DNA from: Panax quinquefolius
Lineage: Eukaryota; Streptophyta; Magnoliopsida; Apiales; Araliaceae
Length of the DNA: 64,000 bases
Direction of reading: 5' to 3'
NCBI GenBank assembly: GCA_020205615.1
Contig: CM035160.1
Coordinates: 148,347,991-148,411,990, forward strand
The notes under the pieces: model-generated
What the model was told of the DNA's origin: nothing
Database searches by the model: none
The model's input: the letters and a program-made list of their open reading frames with translations, nothing else
Program-made: the position numbers and the translations under genes
Part shown: in pieces, positions 57,496 to 64,000 of the stretch
Layout of the letters: each line of letters starts with the position of its first letter
Position numbering within the stretch: the stretch's first letter is position 1

Positions 57496-59224
57496 TAGTA
57501 GTTAACATATATAATTAATTTGCATATTTTAAATCAAACAAAGTGAGACATACAAAATTCTACATGTGGCAACCAACTTCAAATATGGACTTTTCGAAAG
57601 AAAGAGATATATGTTGAAACAAATAAGAGCAAGATACGGCATCAATAATTATCAGAAGAAAAATGAAGTAGTCATCAAGAAATACCAAAGAAACTCTATG
57701 AGCTGTGACCTGTTGACCAATCTGGAAATATAGTGTACTTGTCATGTCTTTTTTTGTGCAATTTCTATAGAACTTTCCCTTTACTCTTGGACACCAACTT
57801 GTTATGTGTTGAGGCTCTTCATGTATGGTCCTAAGCTGAAAGTCTCAGTTATGCGCATCCTGCCAGGAAAGCATCAGTATCATCAACATGTTTTCCTCAG
57901 GCTGCAGTATAAAAATGAATTAAGCACAGAAGCAAAAAAATAATTTAAATCATGAAAATCTTGGTTCATGAATCATGAGAATGTAAATGCAGTAAATGAG
58001 TGTTGATCAGAATTATACTTCACAATTTTTCTTAATATATATATCACTAGATACAAATCAAAATGCACAGGATCTACAATTGAGGCGTCTAATCCAGCAG
58101 AAGATTACAGCAGTGATTATTAATATCGACTGAAATATTAACAACTAATTAATAACCGTCCAATGTTTTGTTTAATCCACAGATTAGTTAATAAAGTGCA
58201 ACAATGCTGACAATGATGGATGCCCCTCTCCAAAAATCCTATTTGCTTATCAAAGGCATCAAATCACAAATAAAAGAAACCAGACAACCGACATAATTTC
58301 ATAGTGACATGAGAATTAAAGGTTTTCATCAGTAGAACATGTAAATGTCTATTAAGATTTACCGGAGATCTATATAAAACAGACAATTACCCAATATGAA
58401 TGCTGCAATGAAAATCAGTCTACATCCTAATACAATTCTAGTCATGATTTAGATGATATTAGCGTAAGCATCGGTCTACAGTAATGTGAAACAAGGATTC
58501 ACAATCATGAAGTCCTAAAATATTAATTTATAGAGAATTATAATATGGAGATGACAAAAAATAAAATAAAAAGGATAGCGGAACTATGTGAAACTAATTT
58601 CTGGAAAATTAATTGTCACGTCTATTCTTTATATTTTTCCCTTGTTCATTCCTTCTTCTTTTTTTTCTTTGTTTTATCTAAGATTGGGAGAGTAGAGTTT
58701 CATCTACCAAGGATTTCACTAATAAGCTGTCCTAAAGGTAAAAGGAAAAGCTCCATGCATTAAGGTATGGCTGGTTCTTACAATGAAGTCTGGCAACAAG
58801 CTATGTAGACTGCTGATATTTTCTTTCTGCTCACTAGTAAAATCAAGCCTGCCTTAAGTTTTTTGGACTAGAAAGTCACTACTCACCACCATAAGCCATT
58901 TTCCATCACTCAAGTGAACTTTACCAGATGCAATCTTGATCTCATGCTTCTTACAAAGCAACATTGCATAAATTGAGTCACAAATGAGTAATGAACATGG
59001 CCCACTTAGACTTAGTCATCAGGGTAGCCCTGAGACAAAGGAGGCACCTGATGGCTTGAAGCTACCTTATATATTTAATAACCACTCATAAGGAAGGGAA
59101 GGGAACACTGACTGAATAGGACATCATCAGTAGAATTGAGCATAGTGGACATTGTAGTTAGCTCTGATAGCAAAACATAATCTGAGCCCTGAGGAAGATT
59201 AAATATCTAATTAACAATATTCAC
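57496..59224. other. Intergenic region
   Basis: No gene, RNA or clear repeat recognised. The open frame 58545-58763 has no domain. Confidence 0.45.
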
Positions 59225-59852
59225 TGTTGGGTCATGATATTTCTCCTATTGGGCCGAATGGATTGGGCCTACTTATTTGGTTAATCCATTCGGTTTTCAC
59301 TATTGGGTCCCAAAGTTATTAGACCTAGTCATCATCTCATTCTTGTTGGGCCCTTACAAGATCAGGTCGGGTCAGTGGGTTGACCCATTAGATATTTTAA
59401 TATCTCCATCTTTGACTTGTAATGATGACAAAGGAAAGTTGTTGACCAAAAAAGTCTGCAGATCATTAATATGGATGGGATTATAACCGGCCGGCGGCAT
59501 AAACAGTGTAGGAAAAAATTGACAGCCTGGATGCAGTCGGCAGAGATCACTGAGGAGTGGGGGTTAATAATAATAATAGCGGTGTACGATGGCCGGGTTT
59601 GAGAGTATAACATAGCAAGGAAGTCTTCAAGCAAAAGGTACACCCACGCATATGTAACTGATAATTTTCTCTCTCTCAATACACTAGATATTTTATCCTC
59701 CATTGTTAACCTTGTGATCGCTTTGTCTTTGAATCTCACGCCGGAGCTATCCCCCGACGGCCGTCGAAGCTTTTGGTGTTGTCGTGTTTACTGTGCAGGA
59801 TATAGACACGTGTTACGTGATTGAGGCGCATGGAAAGATCTTGGCGTTAACA
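59225..59852 (+). repeat. 5' LTR of the Tat-type element
   Basis: It starts TGTTGGGTCATGAT and ends GCGTTAACA. About 628 bp. The right end is set by the following primer-binding site, the left by TG and by the change in sequence; the partner LTR is outside the window. Confidence 0.65.
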
Positions 59853-59870
59853 TTGGCGCTAGAAGGAGAG
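59853..59870 (+). other. Primer-binding site (TTGGCGCTAGAAGGAG)
   Basis: TTGGCGCTAGAAGGAGAG follows the LTR end directly. TGGCGC is the usual start of tRNA-Arg-type primer sites in Tat-lineage elements. Confidence 0.65.
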
Positions 59871-59929
59871 TTGTGTTCTAGTGTCATTGAGTTTTCAATC
59901 ACAAGTTTCCATTTATTCTGCTTCGGAAG

Positions 59930-61318
59930 ATGGTGAGGTAGAGCGAGATACTGAAGAAGACAAATGGTAGAAACGTAAGCTCATCTGTCCAACACATTTC
60001 TGTCAAGGATCGTCTGGGTCCTTCGAAGAGTGCTCATGAGAGTGAGAGCACTGCTTCCAAGCATGTTTCCAAGGGTTCTCGTTCGAAAGCTCATGGTGTG
60101 GCCAGACGGAGGTTGGTGTTTACTGATGACAAAGGCTATGATCAGGATCGGAGACAGGCGGAGGGCTCTCCGCCTAAAACTCACCACCGAAGTGGTCGAG
60201 ATGACAAAGATGCCAAGTTGGCGAAGATGGCAGAAGAGGCAGATAAAGCTTTAGAGGTCCTTCTGAAGCAGAGGGAAGATATAGTTGTGCAGATGCTTCG
60301 GATGGCCGATTCGAAAGATGAGGCGTCTACTTGTGTCCAGTCCGAGAGTCGTAGCAGGCATAAGGAGGTACAACGGCGAGAGGGGAAGGAGCCGGAGCAT
60401 TCCGTGCATGTGTCTCAAGGCCGTTCTCATGACCGAAGGAGATCGAGGAGCAGAACTCCTGAGGCATCGAAGAGAGCACTTATTGTCGTTGGTTCTCGAG
60501 GTCGGGATGGTGGCAGACAGAGGAGTGGGTCGAGGAAGATCGTGTTAAAGAGTAGAAGGGGAGAGCAGCGTCATGAGCACTCTCACCACGATGACAGGGC
60601 CACACGCCGAAGAAAGTCCAGAAGCCCCTCAAAAGCAGTGGTTTCTGATAGAGGAGGTCGGTCCATTCAGAAGAGGAAAGAATCGCCAGAGAAAGAAGTC
60701 TCTTCCAAACTAGAAGGCGTAGATTTTTTGGTGAAGGAGTTGAAAGAGCTACGTAAGCAGTTGGCCGAGGTTCAACAGGTGAAAGATACTCCGGGAAAAA
60801 AGGCGTCTCCCTTTTCCTCGGATATTCTTAAGGAGAAGGCAGATACCACCAAGAAGTTGCCTCATATGGAGAGTTACGATGGGTCCGGAGTCCCTTATGA
60901 CCACAGCCAGGCGTTCGACCAGCTGATGGATTATTATGATTTCACCGATGCTACCAAGTGCCATATGTTTGTCACAACGTTAAGGAAGGATGCAAGGCAG
61001 TGGATGGGGACTCTACCTGCAGACTCGGTCTCATCATGGTCCGAGCTGTGTGACAAATTCCATGCTCGTTTCGGGAGCAATCGAAGAAGAGGGAAGCCTA
61101 CGGGTTCTTTAGTACAGGTCCGGCAGTTTACCAATGAGTCATTGGGCCAGTATGTGAAGAGGTTCAGAGAAGCCGTTGGCCAAGTGTCTGACCTCAATGA
61201 TCTTCAAGCTGTGGGGTTGTTTCAGAATGGTTTAGACTTGGTGAAGTCGGAGAAGTTGGTGAAGAAGCTGATGTTTCACCATCCGAAGAGTCTGGCCGAA
61301 GCCTTTGATAAAGCCTAA
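59930..61318 (+). pseudogene. gag of the Tat-type element
   Basis: The frame is open from 59942 to the TAA at 61316-61318 and has no ATG before 60098. An in-frame ATG at 59930 is cut off by a TAG three codons later, so the start is damaged or unusual. The N-terminal half is rich in Arg, Ser and Glu (RRSRSRTPE, RKSRSPSK), resembling an RS-rich linker. The capsid-like domain begins at PHMESYDGSG (about 60860) and has QWMGTLPADSVSSWSELCDKF and a C-terminal FDKA. The frame continues past the TAA to 61516 (VVEEAMNSRKRPSS), so the TAA is probably a nonsense mutation. Confidence 0.85.
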
Positions 61319-61830
61319 AGTTATATTGTAGTGGAGGAGGCTATGAATAGCCGGAAACGTCCTTCTTCGGACCAAATCAAGGAGACAAATACTTCTAAGG
61401 CTGAAGGCGATCAGAAGAAGGGGGGGTATAATGATCGGCCAGGGGCAGCTCGAAGAAGTATAACAACTCATGGTGACAGGGAAGTAATCGCCCACTTGCT
61501 CCTACCCCGAAGGTGAATAAAGTTTACACCAAACTGAATACGGATAGGTCGGTGATTTTAGATCAGATCAGGAACCAGCCATTATTTGAACCGTCTTGAG
61601 ACATTCTCAAGCCGGGACTGGGCAATGCTCGAAAATATTATGGCTATCATCAAGCTGCAGGTTACGATACTAATGAGTGTTGCAATTTGAAGGATTTTAT
61701 GGAAAGGAAGGTTCAAAGTGGTTTGCTGGTTCAATACGTGGCCAGGAGGGACCAACAAGATCAGCAGAATGTTGACCGTACTGTTCAGACGGTTCAAACG
61801 GTTCCCCCCGTACAGCCTGTTCCAAATTAG
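61319..61830 (+). pseudogene. gag C-terminal part of the Tat-type element
   Basis: After a frame change near 61500 the sequence reads KVYTKLNTDRSVILDQI, and then KYYGYHQAAGYDTNECCNLK, a worn gag end in which relatives have HFH...GHDTEEC. Gln-rich RRDQQDQQNVDRTVQTVQTV follows. Two further stops, at 61599 and 61830. Confidence 0.7.
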
Positions 61831-61878
61831 CCACCAAGGCACGTCGTTGATGTAATAACTGGTGGGATAGCAGGGAAG

Positions 61879-62253
61879 TTGGTAGGGAAGAAGAGGAGTG
61901 GGTATCTGGATTCAGTCATGTCCGTGGCGAGTGTTCCCCCGAAGACAGACAGACCGTTTCCGGGGACAGTTATATCTTTCAGTGATGCAGATTATCTTTC
62001 GGAGCCCATCGAACCCCATGAAGGAGCCTTGGTGATCACAGCACAAGTGGGTTCGGTGGATATTAAGCTTATGATGATAGACAACGGGTCTTCTGTGGAT
62101 ATTCTATATGCCCACGCTTATCAGAGGATGCATCTTGATGGGCAAAAGATGGAGGTCGGGCAGGAGGCCCCCTTATATGGCTTCAGCAACGATCCGGTCA
62201 AAGTTGCAGGAACTATTGAGCTACCAGTCATCTTCTTGATCTTCGCTTTCTGA
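61879..62253 (+). pseudogene. Aspartic protease of the Tat-type element
   Basis: Conserved block FSDADYLSEPIEPHEGALVI and the active-site region MIDNGSSVDILYAHAY. Catalytic Asp is in DNGSS, where Asn in place of Thr is usual in this lineage. A frame change at about 62240 separates it from the following LGRPTLTAL block. Confidence 0.85.
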
Positions 62254-62282
62254 CAGTAGAAATAACATGTAAATTTTATGTT

Positions 62283-63434
62283 GTGCATGTAGATTCGGCC
62301 TACAATGATATATTGGGACGACCTACCTTGACGGCTCTCCAAGCAATGACTTCCATCCCTCATTTTAAAATCAAGTTCCCAACAGCCCATGGAGTTGGAG
62401 AGGTAGCGGGGGACTTGGACCTGGCCAAACGATGTTATAGTAATTATGTGATCGCCTCGGGAGTAGGGGTCAGCAAGCAAAAATAAACCATGGCAATTGA
62501 GATCGAGCCCTTCACTGAAAGCAGTTCGGAGCCATTGGTTATTCCTGCAGAAAAGACAGAGGAGATCGAGCTGGTCCTTGGGAAGAAAGACAAAATAGTG
62601 AAGATTGGTTCGGGTTTGCCGGAACCTCTCCGGACAAACCTCATGGAACTTCTTCGCTGCTATGTGGACATTTTTGTATGGGAGCCACAAGACATGCCTG
62701 GAATCAGCCAAAAGATTGTCGAACACCGACTAGATGTGGATCCATCAAAAAAGCCAGTTCGACAAAAAAGGAGGATCTTTGCACCTGAGCGTCAGAGGAT
62801 CATTGATGAAGAGATTACCAAGCTGATAGCTGTTGACTTCATCTTTGAGATCGATTATCCAGAGTGGATGGCAAATGTAGTACTGGTGCAGAAGCAGAAC
62901 GGGAAATGGTGAGTTTGCATCGACTACACGGACCTGAACAAAGCATGCCCGAAGGACTTCTATCCTCTGCCTCACATTGATCAACTTATTGATGCGACTT
63001 CGGGGTATGCACTACTAAGCTTTATGGATGCTTTTTCAGGTTATCATCAAATATCTATGTGCAAGGAGGACATTCTGAAGATAGCATTCATCACACACCG
63101 TTCGGTGTATGCCTATAAGAAGATGACCTTTGGCCTGATAAATGTTGGGGCCACTTACCAGAGAATGATGAACTTCATCTTCCATAAGCAGCTAGGAAGG
63201 AACATGGAGGTGTATGTGGATGACATGATATTAAAGAGCATGATTGTTCAGAAGCACTTAGACGATCTAGAGGAATGCTTTCAGACTGCCCGTCATCACA
63301 AGTTAAGGCTCAATCCTACAAAGTGCACCTTCAGGCTCGGTGCGGGGAAGTTCCTGGGCTATCTGGTCAGTCAAATGGGTATCGAAGCCAATCCAGAGAA
63401 GATCCAGACTATTCTGAACATGAAGACTCCTTAG
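62283..63434 (+). pseudogene. Reverse transcriptase of the Tat-type element
   Basis: The sequence begins with the protease tail (DILGRPTLTALQAMTS), stops at 62486, and restarts in the same region with FVWEPQDMPGI. RT blocks are RQKRRIFAPERQRII, VLVQKQNGKW, a TGA at 62910-62912 where the family has Arg or Trp, then VCIDYTDLNKACPKDFYPLP, MDAFSGYHQISM and the catalytic YVDDMILKS at about 63211-63240. It ends KIQTILNMKTP with a TAG at 63432-63434. Confidence 0.88.
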
Positions 63435-64000
63435 TCATTCAAAGACGTTCAACGTCTGATCGGGAGGATTGTAGCTTTGAGGATATTCATGTCCAAATCG
63501 GCAGAAAGATGCTTGTCGTTCTTTGACACGTTGAAGGGACCGAAGAATACGAAGACGTTCTAGTGGACTTCGGAGTGTGAAGATGTCTTTCAAGGCATAA
63601 AGACGTATTTGTCCTCGGCTTCTTTATTGGTGAAACCTGCTCCAACCGAGACTTTGTATTTATATCTAGCAGCTAGTTCGTTGGCAGTGGGAGCTGTTTT
63701 GGTTCGGGAAGCAGGGGGGAAGCAGCATCTGGTTTATTATGTCAGCCATGTCCTAAGTACCCAAATATCAGCCATGTCCTCCGGACTTGTCAAAACCAGG
63801 TACCCAAATATTGAAAAATTTTCCTTTGCTTTGATAATTGCTAGTCGAAAGCTTCGGCAATATTTTCAAGGTCGGCTCCTGGTCGTCTACACGGATCAAC
63901 CGTTGAAGAAGGTGATGAGCAAGCCAGAAGTTTCGGGGAGATTAGCAGCGTGGACAATGGAATTATCTCAATTTTTTATCGAATATCATCCCCGAACTGC
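63435..64000 (+). pseudogene. RT connection and RNase H of the Tat-type element
   Basis: DVQRLIGRIVALRIF and LSFFDTLKGPK are the connection. LYLYLAASSLAVGAVLVRE and VYTDQPLKKVM belong to RNase H. A TAG at about 63562 interrupts it. A small imperfect tandem duplication, CAGCCATGTCCT to ACCCAAATAT, occurs at 63743-63768 and again around 63769-63812. The frame runs out of the window. Confidence 0.8.

Larger units (their letters stand above)
59225..64000 (+). mobile_element. Ty3/gypsy element of the Tat/Retand type, 5' part
   Basis: A complete 5' LTR, primer-binding site, gag, protease, RT and the start of RNase H, running out of the window. Sequence and gag style (DDKGYDQ, then FDQLMDYYDFTDATKCHMF) differ from the chromoviruses to the left; MDAFSGYHQISM and YVDDMILKS are usual in the Tat lineage. 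GC content is visibly higher than in families A and B. At least five stops or frame changes make it defective. Confidence 0.88.

Noticed and set aside
58545..58763. 72-codon ORF as a small gene
   Set aside because: No domain, no signal in context, and composition like the surrounding intergenic DNA.

Overview
This is nuclear DNA from a flowering plant, a eudicot on the look of its genes. It is AT-rich, has spliced genes with GT-AG introns, and most of its length is nested transposable elements. Only two intact host genes are visible. One is a five-exon laccase of the LAC4-like lignin clade (20791-23321, + strand, 557 aa). The other is a two-exon DIVARICATA-type MYB transcription factor (53648-55010, + strand, 309 aa). 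The species cannot be named from the sequence.

Left part (1-19600). An antisense family-B LTR (1-2520) abuts the gag of a family-A Ty3/gypsy chromovirus of Tekay type (2521-8957) with broken gag, protease, RT, RNase H, integrase and chromodomain and a 2.47-kb 3' LTR. A truncated antisense family-A LTR follows. Next come a LINE fragment (10678-12830) split by a hAT-type MITE with an 8-bp target duplication, a palindromic tandem-repeat cluster (13905-14630) and a solo LTR (16809-18997) with a 5-bp duplication.

Middle part (20700-51350). The laccase carries a probable miR397 target site and lies upstream of several MITEs. From 25473 to 51341 runs one Mutator-like element (MULE). Its long inverted termini are almost 26 kb apart, yet both are flanked by the same 10-bp duplication GAATGAGGGA. 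It has been split by later insertions: a solo LTR (28928-30657, duplication CCCAT) that itself contains a palindromic MITE, and a minus-strand family-B Ty3/gypsy element (31019-50487, duplication CTATC). That second element holds a family-A LTR piece in its gag and a second family-B element (40555-49126) in its 5' LTR. Without the insertions the MULE has two convergent genes, each starting at its own terminus: a MUDRA-type transposase (minus strand) and a GRF zinc-finger/coiled-coil ORF (plus strand). This recalls the mudrA/mudrB layout of MuDR.

Right part (51350-64000). The MYB gene is followed by intergenic DNA with Stowaway-like MITEs, then by the 5' part of a different Ty3/gypsy element of the Tat/Retand type (59225 to beyond the window), with LTR, primer-binding site, gag, protease, RT and RNase H, all interrupted by stops.

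The most unusual features are the stacked insertions, each datable by its own target duplication; the MULE with a GRF-type second gene; and two stem-loop systems in the family A and B LTRs. One is a paired hairpin conserved in U3 across both families. The other is an array of short tandem stem-loops downstream of the TATA box, with unrelated sequence in each family.
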